The translations under genes were made by a program, and so were the position numbers. 45,452 nt of DNA from Desulfobulbaceae bacterium (GTDB lineage Bacteria > Desulfobacterota > Desulfobulbia > Desulfobulbales > Desulfobulbaceae), in the NCBI GenBank assembly GCA_024763055.1, contig JANTGH010000011.1, forward strand, positions 1-45,452. Reading direction: 5' to 3'. The notes beneath the pieces are model-generated. The model was not told the origin of the DNA. It searched no databases and saw only the letters and a list, made by a program, of their open reading frames with translations. Positions 1-7,839 of this stretch are shown here, one piece after another; the stretch's first letter is position 1; the number at the start of each line of letters is the position of its first letter.

Positions 1-2
1 TT

Positions 3-365
3 CTTTCCCCACCGGCTGCACAACAACAAGCATCCTCTCTCAGTCCCTTTGCCAAGGAAGTAAAAAATTGGCACAACCAGGGAATATCCGGAACAGTTAT
101 TCATAGGACACTCCAGGATAAATACGGCTTTAACGGCAGTTATTCTGCTGTACGACGATTTCTGAAAAAACTCCAAAAAAACAAACCGCCGGAAGCCACC
201 GTCATGCTCGATCACGTGCCCGGTGACAGTGCACAGCTTGACTTCGGCGCCGGCCCCCGTATCATCGATGTGTTCACCGGTGAAGAGTTTAAAACATGGT
301 TTTTCGTCATGACTCTTGCCTGGAGTCGTCACCAATATGTAGAGATGGTACGTGACCCGTCATAG
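3..365 (+). pseudogene. IS21-family transposase (IstA-like) fragment
   Basis: An open frame enters from the left edge and ends at TAG 363-365. It encodes a stretch with VMLDHVPGDSAQLDFGAG followed by a TGEEFKTWFFVMTLAWSRHQYVE-like segment. This matches the start of the rve/DDE integrase core of IS21 IstA proteins, and the Asp of QLDFG would be the first catalytic Asp. The frame stops just after the YVEM strand, so the second Asp, the Glu and the C-terminal domain are missing, and no istB follows. The right side runs directly into unrelated RHS-like sequence. It is a truncated, non-functional transposase remnant. The N-terminal part lies outside the window. Confidence 0.8.
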
Positions 366-558
366 GAAAAAGTTGTATCGAGCTCCCGATCCCGGTCAAG
401 CGGTAGGCCTTGTCAAAGGCATAGTTGGTGGCTCCTCCCTCCTACTTTGAACTAAGCTGGCCCTCCTTGTCACAACTGTACATGGTCGTGACCGTGGACA
501 TGAGCCGGTTCCGGGAATAGGTGGCCGTCTCGTTGCGGGCCGGAAGCGGGAGAGAAAA
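364..558 (-). pseudogene. RHS/YD-repeat protein fragment
   Basis: Read on the minus strand, this stretch gives a frame with YSRNRLMSTVTT, then YSCDKEGQLSS, an in-frame TAG at 442-444, then GGATNYAFDKAYRLTGI. The spacing and the Y-x-YD-x-x-G-like pattern are those of RHS/YD repeats found in large surface or toxin-delivery proteins. Only about 60 codons remain, they carry a stop, and the frame abuts the IS21 fragment. It is a relic of a larger RHS gene, probably cut by insertion and deletion. The family call rests on motif pattern alone. Confidence 0.55.
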
Positions 559-620
559 GAAAAAAATCTGGTACCTTTTCACGATTGTAGCCTCAAACCA
601 CTCTGAGGGTTCTCAGCATT

Positions 621-1748
621 TTATAGTTTTGGCGTTTTATCTTTTATATCCTGTTCTTTTTTATCGTCCATAATTACATGCACTATTTTTCCACTGAAGT
701 CATCAAAATTTATAGCGCTTACATCGACTTTCCTTACCCGCCTATTGTGTTGCGTGTGGTAATTCAAGGTCAGGTCGTCCAGATTCCATACACTGGTCCA
801 AATAGTAGTTGAGCGCATCAAATCAGTACTGCCGCCATGGCCTGATCCCTCTCCACCATCAGGGCCTAATGGGAGATTGAAGTTATCCAATATTCTAAAA
901 GCTTCATAAACAGTTTCTTTGGCTGTTTCGGTTTTTCTTGCTGTTTGTGTCCAGGCAACTGCTCTGATAAAACGTGAAGGTGGCGTATTGTCGCCTGGCA
1001 AGCCTATCATGCCCGATCCTGCCCCGGTGGGTCTAAACGTAATCTCATTCAGTGTTTTAGGCTTTACTGCAAACATGGATAGGTTTAAATAATTGCTTAA
1101 GTTGGTCATGTGCCAATCGTAGTTCGGAGCATTGGTAATAACGCCAAGAGGCGCATCGTGAATCTTTAGTTTTCCGTCAGTATATTCAATAACAATCGAT
1201 TCTCCGGTTTTATCGGTAACTAACCAATGGGCCTGAACAGTGATGCCAATGGCCTTTTCAACAACGCCTACCACTGTTACATTGGATATCCCATCGCGTA
1301 CTTCCTGTACGGTTGCAAATTCACCTAAAATGTAGTTTATCAGTTCCTGGCTCGAAAGGGAGTTTTGGGCATTATCTTTTGTGTACTTGGGATACACGGC
1401 ATAACCGGGGTGATAAAACATACCCATCGCCAATCCTTTTTCATTCATCCCATCTGAAATCAAGTCTTTTTTCATCATATCAAGACCAACGATACCATAC
1501 TTTGTGGTATAGGCTTTCCCATTGTTTCCATCGGGCGTTAAACCGGTAAATGTATAACCCCTTGGAATGATAGCGACTCTTGAGTGGAGGTCGAATGCCC
1601 CCCATTCCATACTTCTGCCATAAACAACCCCACCATCTTGAGCGGTTAAACGAATGCCGGTACAGGCATTAGCAGGGGTTGAGAAAGCGTTAATGAACAA
1701 CGCTGATACTGTCAGCACGTACCAGAATAACAAATTGATCCGATTCAT
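621..1748 (-). CDS. Choloylglycine hydrolase / penicillin V acylase family protein, exported
   Basis: The 375-residue protein belongs to the linear amide C-N hydrolase (Ntn) family. A signal peptide (hydrophobic run LLFWYVLTVSALFI, cleavage after ANA) places Cys at the new N terminus (CTGIRLTAQDG), as expected for the nucleophile. Other family signatures are the Arg in GRSMEW, Asp/Asn in SDGMNEKGLAMG, Asn in ITNAPNYDWH and an Arg in HNRRVRK near the end. The ATG at 1748 is chosen because AAGGAG lies 11 bases upstream. The frame continues open to 1964, but that part overlaps a decayed gene in another frame. The substrate could be bile-salt-like amides, N-acyl homoserine lactones or beta-lactams, and the sequence does not decide. 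It stands alone among mobile debris, so it may be acquired. Confidence 0.85.
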   Translation of the reverse strand: MNRINLLFWYVLTVSALFINAFSTPANACTGIRLTAQDGGVVYGRSMEWGAFDLHSRVAIIPRGYTFTGLTPDGNNGKAYTTKYGIVGLDMMKKDLISDGMNEKGLAMGMFYHPGYAVYPKYTKDNAQNSLSSQELINYILGEFATVQEVRDGISNVTVVGVVEKAIGITVQAHWLVTDKTGESIVIEYTDGKLKIHDAPLGVITNAPNYDWHMTNLSNYLNLSMFAVKPKTLNEITFRPTGAGSGMIGLPGDNTPPSRFIRAVAWTQTARKTETAKETVYEAFRILDNFNLPLGPDGGEGSGHGGSTDLMRSTTIWTSVWNLDDLTLNYHTQHNRRVRKVDVSAINFDDFSGKIVHVIMDDKKEQDIKDKTPKL

Positions 1749-1863
1749 CTTTATATTGTCTCCTTTTTTCATTGCGTAAGTAGCAACATTTTTCGTCGAA
1801 ACACCAAATAAACAGACTATTTTGGAAATAGCATAGTCAATAGAGAGCTCAGTGGACGCCCCC

Positions 1864-2160
1864 TTAAAAACTTTTGATCCATTGATCGATGAAGTTGGGC
1901 ACCACAGGTGTAAAGTTAAAAGAAAGCATCCACTCAGGGCCGAATGCATCGGGCTGTTCAACATTTTAGTTTAATTCACATTCCACCTTGATTGGAAGAT
2001 TACCCCATGAAATAGTTTTACTTGCTGATAAATTTAAAGGGATTGTCCATTCGCTGCTACTCCAGTCGTAATTCATTATTGGCTGAGTCCCTATATTCCA
2101 GCCGCCTCCCGGCAGAAATTTCAAGAAAAACTGGACCTCAGAGAGAAAAGGTGTCAGATC
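1864..2160 (-). pseudogene. 3' remnant of an outer-membrane-type protein gene (transporter / 'neuromedin U'-like family)
   Basis: One minus-strand frame reads FLPGGGWNIGTQPIMNYDW, then WTIPLNLSASKTISWGNLPIKVECELN, a TAA at 1966-1968, and continues in the same frame NVEQPDAFGPEWMLSFNFTPVVPNF to a final TAA at 1864. This resembles the C-terminal beta-strands of the uncharacterised outer-membrane family often mislabelled neuromedin U (GGWYL...P..NYNW...WTVPLG...NVE.PDAFGPEW). The TAA sits where homologs as I recall them have an aromatic residue, so it looks like a nonsense change in a decaying gene. Upstream of about 2160 the frame breaks up with further stops. The family match is from memory of the motif pattern. 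Confidence 0.5.
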
Positions 2161-2464
2161 TAATTTTCGAAGTCAACCTATTTCCACTATATGGTGCTTC
2201 CACAAGCCATCTCTTGTTTCAAACCAACAACCGCCTTATATCACTCAGCTCATGATCAAGAAAACTGTTCCCTTGAATCAGGGTGTTGCAAGTACCAGGT
2301 ACTCCTTACCATTACGGGTCCGGATTTCAAGAAAAACACAGATTGTTTCGGAAGAAGCCTATCCGGAATACCGCAGAGGCATCTTGATCCGGACGAATTT
2401 TATTTTAAAAAAAGTACCGATTTTAAAGAAACCCTTACATATAACAGAGCAGGTAGCAACACTG
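2161..2464. other. Degenerate intergenic sequence
   Basis: No convincing gene is seen. On the minus strand short pieces such as FLEIRTRNGKEYLVLATP can be read between stops, which could be the start of an old transposase or regulator gene, but the match is too short to name. The plus-strand open frames here lack ribosome binding sites and recognisable motifs. It looks like decayed sequence between the outer-membrane remnant and the DUF2156 gene. Confidence 0.4.
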
Positions 2465-3448
2465 TCAACCCAGCTCGTCCACGCATCCGGGAAAACCTGT
2501 TGTACAAACCGGTTCATTACCGGTCAGAGAAAGCGTATATTTTTTCACCAGGTGATGCGGATGGTAACTTTTCTTGGCCTGGCGCAGTCCCGGTACCCCC
2601 ATATCCTGTTCCCGGTTGACAAAGGTAAAACCCGTTAAACCATACAGGGCAAACCATTGATTGATCAATTGCCCCAACCCCTGCATTCCAGGCAGGGCCT
2701 TTTCAAAATGGCAGACTGCCGTCTCGGGATTCAGCTGTTCACCGATGGCAAAGGCCTGGATTTCGCCGTTTACACGGATGGCGCCGCCGATGAGATCCAA
2801 CTCGAAAAAATGTTCAAACATGGTGAGGATGGCCGTATATTCAGCGCAGAGTCCGGGTTCGGTATCACAGGAACGGGAGGTGCACCAGCGTTGCTGCAGG
2901 GCAATGCATTGGGGAACAAGATCGGCGGTTATGGATTCATATGCACAGGAATGAGCTTTCAGGCATTTTTTTATCTGATTGCGTTTTTTCGCATAATGAC
3001 GACCGGACAGCCGGGCAAGATCTTCGACCAGGTAAACATAATCAGCATTATCTCTGTCCGGTTGAAGGGCATAGCCGGCATCCGTCAATTCCGAAGCTGG
3101 TTCGGCAGGAAGACGAATCGCCCCCTCAAGGGAATCTCCCATCATGGCAACTACTTCGGAAATCGGTAATCCGCCGACCGGCGGCCCGAAAAGAATTGTG
3201 GCGGGACGGGGCGCATCTTGTGCGTCTATGAAGACAAGGAGGCTGTTCTCCTTTTCGGCAAAATAAACGGGCCGGGAGTTGCTCCAGACAAAAAGATTGG
3301 TGAAGGTGTGTTCCGATATTTCAGGTGGAAATCGAGCAAAAAAATCTTTAATAAGGGCCTGATGCTCAATGTTGAGGATTTTGGTTTCAATCATATCTGG
3401 ATTTTTCCAGCTACCTGCTTTTTCCTTTGAACCGGCTGAGTCGTTCAT
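2465..3448 (-). CDS. DUF2156 / phosphatidylglycerol lysyltransferase C-terminal-like (GNAT fold) protein
   Basis: The 327-residue protein is all DUF2156, the GNAT-like fold found at the C terminus of MprF-type aminoacyl-phospholipid synthases, here without the membrane half. Visible signatures are HTFTNLFVWSN near residue 47, SGRHYAKKRNQIKKCLK (about 148-164), and the late NREQDMGVPGLRQAKKSYHPHHLVKKY block typical of stand-alone members. The start ATG overlaps the nadK stop by 4 bases, so it is the last gene of proC-nadK-DUF2156 and probably translationally coupled. A lipid or peptide acyl/aminoacyl-transfer role is likely, but the substrate is unknown. The last 30 residues are rich in Gly, Pro and Cys and may be poorly conserved. 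Confidence 0.85.
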   Translation of the reverse strand: MNDSAGSKEKAGSWKNPDMIETKILNIEHQALIKDFFARFPPEISEHTFTNLFVWSNSRPVYFAEKENSLLVFIDAQDAPRPATILFGPPVGGLPISEVVAMMGDSLEGAIRLPAEPASELTDAGYALQPDRDNADYVYLVEDLARLSGRHYAKKRNQIKKCLKAHSCAYESITADLVPQCIALQQRWCTSRSCDTEPGLCAEYTAILTMFEHFFELDLIGGAIRVNGEIQAFAIGEQLNPETAVCHFEKALPGMQGLGQLINQWFALYGLTGFTFVNREQDMGVPGLRQAKKSYHPHHLVKKYTLSLTGNEPVCTTGFPGCVDELG

Positions 3449-4302
3449 CCCTGGTCGGCAAACATATCGGACAAAGGAACATCATCGCTTTTGCCGCCCC
3501 AATTTAACTTATTCCTGAGAATGGCAAAATATCCCTTGTGGGGAGAGCTGATTAAAAGTAACGGTTTTTCAGCAACCTCCACCCGCAATGCCTGTTCCAT
3601 ATCCAGTGTCCAACCCAACCGCCCATCCACCATAATCTTGACATCATCAGCCGCGTGGGCAAGTTGCGTGGTTAAGGAAACCGCAGGGGAAAGCAGGACC
3701 GGCCTGGACTCAAGCATAAAAGGACAGATCGGCGTTACCAGCAGTGTGCCCAGTTCGGCATGAACAATGGGACCGCCGGCTGAAAGGTTATACGCTGTTG
3801 AACCGGTGGGCGTGGAAAAAATCAAACCATCGGCTTTATAGGTGGCGATATACTCTCCGTCCGCCCAGCAGTGCAGGCGTAAAACACGTTCGGTGCTTCC
3901 CTTGATGACCACCACCTCATTTAAAGCAAACAACGGTTCCGTTCGAGCACCATCCTGACCAAGTACCGACGCCTTCAGCATCATCCGCCGCTCAACATGG
4001 GCTTCATTTTCAAGAATGGTTTCCAGGGCCGAATACATCTCACCTGCGGCCACTTCAGTCAAAAAGCCAAGGTCACCCAGGTTGATTCCAACAACGGGAA
4101 TATCAAGCTCACTCGCCCTGGCCGCGACATGAAGCAGGGTGCCGTCGCCGCCAAGGATTATGAGCATTCCCATTTCGACATCAATACGGTCAAGATGGGC
4201 TTTGATTCCCCGCCCTTCCAGCCAGACGGCTAATTCCTCTCCAACCTGCCTAACCCGGGGACTGTCACGCCGGGTGATGATGCCGGCAGAGCGAACGTTC
4301 AT
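3445..4302 (-). CDS. nadK: NAD(+) kinase
   Basis: This 285-residue cytoplasmic enzyme phosphorylates NAD+ to NADP+. The GGDGT motif of the NAD kinase family is at residues 51-55, followed by GINLGDLGFLTE. The NE pair (128-129) and TPTGSTAYNLSAGGP (164-178), which bind the nucleotide and form the active site, are intact. Length is typical. The gene overlaps proC upstream by 4 bases (ATGA) and DUF2156 downstream by 4 bases, a tight three-gene operon. Confidence 0.97.
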   Translation of the reverse strand: MNVRSAGIITRRDSPRVRQVGEELAVWLEGRGIKAHLDRIDVEMGMLIILGGDGTLLHVAARASELDIPVVGINLGDLGFLTEVAAGEMYSALETILENEAHVERRMMLKASVLGQDGARTEPLFALNEVVVIKGSTERVLRLHCWADGEYIATYKADGLIFSTPTGSTAYNLSAGGPIVHAELGTLLVTPICPFMLESRPVLLSPAVSLTTQLAHAADDVKIMVDGRLGWTLDMEQALRVEVAEKPLLLISSPHKGYFAILRNKLNWGGKSDDVPLSDMFADQG

Positions 4303-5105
4303 GATCCAAGCTCTTTTGATCGTTTGCCTGCCCGATCAACGGCTGTCATGATTGCGCCGCGCATGCCGGCCTCTTCCAGAACATGCAGACCGGCAATGGT
4401 TGTGCCACCGGGAGAGGTCACCATGCCCTTCAGCACCGCCGGTGGTTTGCCGGTCTCCAACGCCAGCTTGGCGGAACCATACACGGTCTGCAAAACAAGC
4501 TGCTCGGCAACCGGCCGCGGAATACCGGCAAGAACACCGCCGTCGATCATGGCCTCGATAAAGGTGAATACATAACCGGGACCGGAACCACTGAGCCCGG
4601 TAACGGCATCGAGAAGACTCTCCGGCAGGTGAACACAGGTGCCGATGGCGGAAAAAATCTTCATCCCAAGCTGGAGATCTTCAGCAGAAGCCTGCTCATT
4701 GGGACTGAGCGCCGAGGCACCGGCAAGCACCAGGGCCGGAGTATTAGGCATCACCCTGATAATGCGTTGCCTGCCTATCTCCCGCTCGATGGCACTAATG
4801 GGGACACCAGCGGCGATGGAGATCAGCAAATGATTGCTGCCGACAAACACTTTATACTGGGCAAGCACAGGACGTATAATCTGCGGTTTGACAGCCAGAA
4901 TCAAAACCGAGGCAAAATCGCAGAGAGGTTCAGCAATATCGGTCACCTTGACCTGATACGTTTGGGAAAGAGAATCCCGGCGTTTCCCGTCGGGCTCGGC
5001 CACCATGATTCGGCCGGCCGGGACCAAACCGGAATTAATCATTCCCCGAACCAGGGCCTCGCCCATCTGACCACCGCCAATCAAACCAATTGTTTCTTTC
5101 TTCAT
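4299..5105 (-). CDS. proC: Pyrroline-5-carboxylate reductase
   Basis: ProC makes proline by NAD(P)H reduction of pyrroline-5-carboxylate. The N-terminal Rossmann motif GLIGGGQMG (7-15) is followed by AVKPQ and MPNTPALV, and the C-terminal dimerisation and active-site region holds TGLSGSGPGYVF and TSPGGTTIAGL. At 268 residues it is normal for the family. I chose ATG 5105, which has GAGG 6 bases upstream. The frame extends to a TTG at 5117, but a Shine-Dalgarno sequence there would be only 2 bases away. First gene of proC-nadK-DUF2156. Confidence 0.96.
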   Translation of the reverse strand: MKKETIGLIGGGQMGEALVRGMINSGLVPAGRIMVAEPDGKRRDSLSQTYQVKVTDIAEPLCDFASVLILAVKPQIIRPVLAQYKVFVGSNHLLISIAAGVPISAIEREIGRQRIIRVMPNTPALVLAGASALSPNEQASAEDLQLGMKIFSAIGTCVHLPESLLDAVTGLSGSGPGYVFTFIEAMIDGGVLAGIPRPVAEQLVLQTVYGSAKLALETGKPPAVLKGMVTSPGGTTIAGLHVLEEAGMRGAIMTAVDRAGKRSKELGS

Positions 5106-5242
5106 ATACGACCTCAATTCTCCTACTCAACTGCAGGATTCAGGTATAAATAAACAGGAGGGACAAACTCCTGCTGCAATTCTTCAGGCTCTGGCTTCTG
5201 ATATCTGTACCAGTTTTTCCCTGAAAAATGGATAAAAAAAAA

Positions 5243-5265
5243 GCCCGCCGATTGTATCGGCGGGC
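5243..5265 (-). terminator. Rho-independent terminator of lpxC
   Basis: A perfect 10-bp stem GCCCGCCGAT / ATCGGCGGGC with a 3-base loop is followed on the minus strand by a run of about nine T (plus 5234-5242 is A-rich). It lies about 30 bases past the lpxC stop. On the plus strand an A-rich tract follows, so it acts mainly for minus-strand transcription. Confidence 0.9.
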
Positions 5266-5293
5266 AAGAAAAAAATATGGAGAAAAAGCGTAA

Positions 5294-6292
5294 TCAGGCA
5301 GGACAGGCGGATGGAGCCATTTTACCGTTAAACCCACCGGGAAAAAACAGGGGCAACTGTTTCGGCCGCGTCCTGGAGCTTTTTATGGCCTTGCGCAGCA
5401 TTGCATTCCCTTTTTTCTGGAACTTTACATATTCCCAACAATCCTGGTTGTCGACAATAGCCTGCATCAGCTCCAGATGTAAACCATGGCCGGAACGATC
5501 TGCAATAACATGGCCAAGAACCGGGCCGCCAAGCAGGGCCATATCACCTATCAGATCAAGCACTTTATGGCGGACAAACTCATCGTCAAACCGCAGACCG
5601 TCCTCGTTGAGAATAGAACGGCCATCCCAGTGAATGGCAATAACATTGTTGAGATTACCACCCAACGCGAGCCCATTCTGCCAGAGCTGCTCGACCTGCT
5701 CGACAAAGCCAAATGTCCTGGCCCGTGCTATTTCACTGCAGAAGCGTTCACGGGTTACTTCAACACTGTATGATTGTTCATCGATTACATCGTCATCAAA
5801 ACGGATTCTTCCAGTCACCTTGAAACCGTTATAAGGTTCTATCCGAATGGATTTTTCTCCATCGGTTACCGTAACAGGACTGGTGATACGGAGAATCTTA
5901 CGCAGGGCCCTTTGTTTTTTTCTTCCACCCCGCTTGAGGAGATGAATAAACGGTCCCGCACTTCCATCCATAATCGGGACCTCATGACTGTCGATATCAA
6001 TATGTACGTTATCAATTCCGGATCCGCGCAGGGCGGCCAACAGATGTTCAGTCGTTGAAATTTTTGAGCCCCCGGCTCCGATGGTTGTTGCCAGGGTAGT
6101 ATCCACAACCTTATCCATGCGTGCCGGAACAGGTTTTTCACCGCATAAATCCGACCGAAAAAAACTGATGCCCGAGTTTGCGGAAGCCGGTTTAAGTGTC
6201 ATGTTCACGGTCCGCCCGGTATGCAGACCAATCCCGCAACAACTCACCGGTCGGTTCAAAGTGTACTGATGAGGTTCTATATATGAAGCCAT
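5294..6292 (-). CDS. lpxC: UDP-3-O-acyl-N-acetylglucosamine deacetylase
   Basis: LpxC is the committed, zinc-dependent step of lipid A synthesis. The zinc ligands are His83 (STTEHLLAAL), His242 and Asp246 (RHKVLDLIGD), and the general-acid His269 in RSGHGLH is present. The MDGSAGPF motif starts at 108. The ATG at 6292 has AAAGGA 5 bases upstream. At 332 residues it is about 25-30 longer than E. coli LpxC because of a basic C-terminal tail (from about 290) that could affect turnover. It is transcribed alone between lpxK and a strong terminator. Confidence 0.97.
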   Translation of the reverse strand: MASYIEPHQYTLNRPVSCCGIGLHTGRTVNMTLKPASANSGISFFRSDLCGEKPVPARMDKVVDTTLATTIGAGGSKISTTEHLLAALRGSGIDNVHIDIDSHEVPIMDGSAGPFIHLLKRGGRKKQRALRKILRITSPVTVTDGEKSIRIEPYNGFKVTGRIRFDDDVIDEQSYSVEVTRERFCSEIARARTFGFVEQVEQLWQNGLALGGNLNNVIAIHWDGRSILNEDGLRFDDEFVRHKVLDLIGDMALLGGPVLGHVIADRSGHGLHLELMQAIVDNQDCWEYVKFQKKGNAMLRKAIKSSRTRPKQLPLFFPGGFNGKMAPSACPA

Positions 6293-6469
6293 AAAAATCC
6301 TTTAAGATTTACAGGGTAATGAATAAGTTATCTGTAAATATGCAAGAAACACGCCACCGGTCCGTCAGACTGATAGACACGCCTGGGAAATAAAATAAAT
6401 AGCTAACATTTCAATAAGATAAAACCACATAAAGCACGTAAACCACGTGTTCTGTTTTCCGGCACATCA

Positions 6470-6524
6470 TGTGTCAAAAAGGACACAAACAACACATTAA
6501 CCGTAGCGTGTTGATTTTTCGACA
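6470..6524. promoter_or_regulatory. Cluster of short inverted repeats between lpxK and lpxC
   Basis: Three adjacent dyads share TGTC/GACA-type arms: TGTGTC-6-GACACA (6470-6487), AACAC-12-GTGTT (6491-6512) and TGTTGA-4-TCGACA (6509-6524, one mismatch). They sit in the gap upstream of lpxC, beyond the lpxK stop. They could be operator sites for a regulator of lpxC, or coincidental small hairpins in an AT-rich spacer. No known consensus was recognised. Confidence 0.3.
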
Positions 6525-6540
6525 CATAAAAAACAATACC

Positions 6541-7614
6541 TTATCCGGGTTTATTTTTCCCGGAAGATTGCCGCACGACTTCAAGAATCATGGTATCAAA
6601 CGATTCCTCCGCCTGCACTCCGAGACGAACCCCATAGACAGGCACCTTAAATTCAGCCCTTCCGAGCTTAACCATATCTTTTTCCGTGGTAATAATGGCG
6701 TAGGCGCCGCTTTTATCGACCAGCCTGGCAATCCTCGCAAGATCATGTTCTTTATAGGCATGGTGGTCGGCCATGGCCAGGAAATCAACCGGCGTAATTT
6801 TGCACCCGGCAAGCGTTTTTTTAAAAGAATCAGGCCGGGCAATACCGCAGAGAGCAAAAGATTTATCAAGTTCCGGTGGTTTTTCCTGAAGGACAATAAA
6901 GCGATCATTCTCATCACGATGGACATAGGCAACCTGCCGATAACCGGTTGTATATATCGTCTTTCCTGGAAAACGATCACGCAGCAGGGCGGCAAATCGA
7001 CCAACTCGCTCACGATTATCCTCATCTACCCCGGTCAGAACAAAACAAGAACATCGGCGCAGGGCCGATATCGGCTCCCGAAGATCACCACCGGGAAAAA
7101 TCCTGGAATTACCTGCAAGAAAATCTGCCGAAAACAAAACAAGATCCAGGTCTCTTGCCACTGCCATATGCTGAAAACCATCATCAAGCAGCAGCACATC
7201 AACCCCCATTTCAACGGCACGTCCGGCAGGCATCTTGCGGACAACACCGGTCAGCACTGGTACCCCGGGCAGGGTCTCGGCCAGCAGGCGCGGCTCATCA
7301 CCGACAAGTTCAGCCGGCAGCAGTATGCGACTGTCATCCGACACCACATTAACTGGCTCTTTGGTAGCGCCACCATAACCCCGGCTGACCACGGCCGGCA
7401 TAAAACCATTTGTTAAAAGCAAACGGGCCAGGTACTGTACCAGGGGTGTCTTACCTGTACCGCCAAGAGTCAGATTGCCCACACTGATAACAGGGACCGG
7501 CATCCGGGTTGTTTTGAAAAAACCCCGCTGATAGCAGCTCTCTCTGAGCCGCATCAGCAGTCCGTAGAGAGGAGAGAAGGGTCGGCCTAAACTGAAAAGA
7601 AGTCTGGTCTCCAT
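6541..7614 (-). CDS. lpxK: Tetraacyldisaccharide 4'-kinase
   Basis: LpxK phosphorylates the 4' position of the tetraacyl disaccharide to give lipid IVA at the inner membrane. The P-loop GNLTLGGTGKT spans residues 46-56, preceded by PVPVISV as in the family. SRGYGG, DVLLLDDGFQH and the C-terminal TTEKDMVKL motif are present. The N-terminal 30 residues form the usual amphipathic membrane-contact segment. Length 357 is slightly longer than E. coli LpxK (328). Its promoter must lie in the roughly 225-base gap shared with the divergent livJ. Confidence 0.96.
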   Translation of the reverse strand: METRLLFSLGRPFSPLYGLLMRLRESCYQRGFFKTTRMPVPVISVGNLTLGGTGKTPLVQYLARLLLTNGFMPAVVSRGYGGATKEPVNVVSDDSRILLPAELVGDEPRLLAETLPGVPVLTGVVRKMPAGRAVEMGVDVLLLDDGFQHMAVARDLDLVLFSADFLAGNSRIFPGGDLREPISALRRCSCFVLTGVDEDNRERVGRFAALLRDRFPGKTIYTTGYRQVAYVHRDENDRFIVLQEKPPELDKSFALCGIARPDSFKKTLAGCKITPVDFLAMADHHAYKEHDLARIARLVDKSGAYAIITTEKDMVKLGRAEFKVPVYGVRLGVQAEESFDTMILEVVRQSSGKNKPG

Positions 7615-7825
7615 GATAATCCGGTTTTTTTAAAAAAAATTTCCACCAAACGGTAAAGACTAACCCGGGCGCTGTAAAGCAAAATATTCCCTCTTTATTC
7701 TGCCTGGAAGTAAGCTAATTTCCGGGAACAATCATTTTTGCAGTGAAATTTTTCTCTGATGAGGTATGAAATGCTGATATTATAAAAAGTATTTTTATAC
7801 AAAAGCCCATCAAAACAAAAATCAC

Positions 7826-7831
7826 AGGAGG
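7826..7831 (+). promoter_or_regulatory. Strong ribosome binding site deciding the GTG start of livJ
   Basis: AGGAGG lies 8 bases before GTG 7840. The next in-frame ATG (7846) would be 14 bases away, so GTG is preferred. Confidence 0.8.
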
Positions 7832-7839
7832 TATCAAAG

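Noticed and set aside
1749-1964. N-terminal extension of the choloylglycine hydrolase frame
   Set aside because: The signal peptide and ribosome binding site place the start at 1748, and the extension overlaps a decayed gene in another frame.
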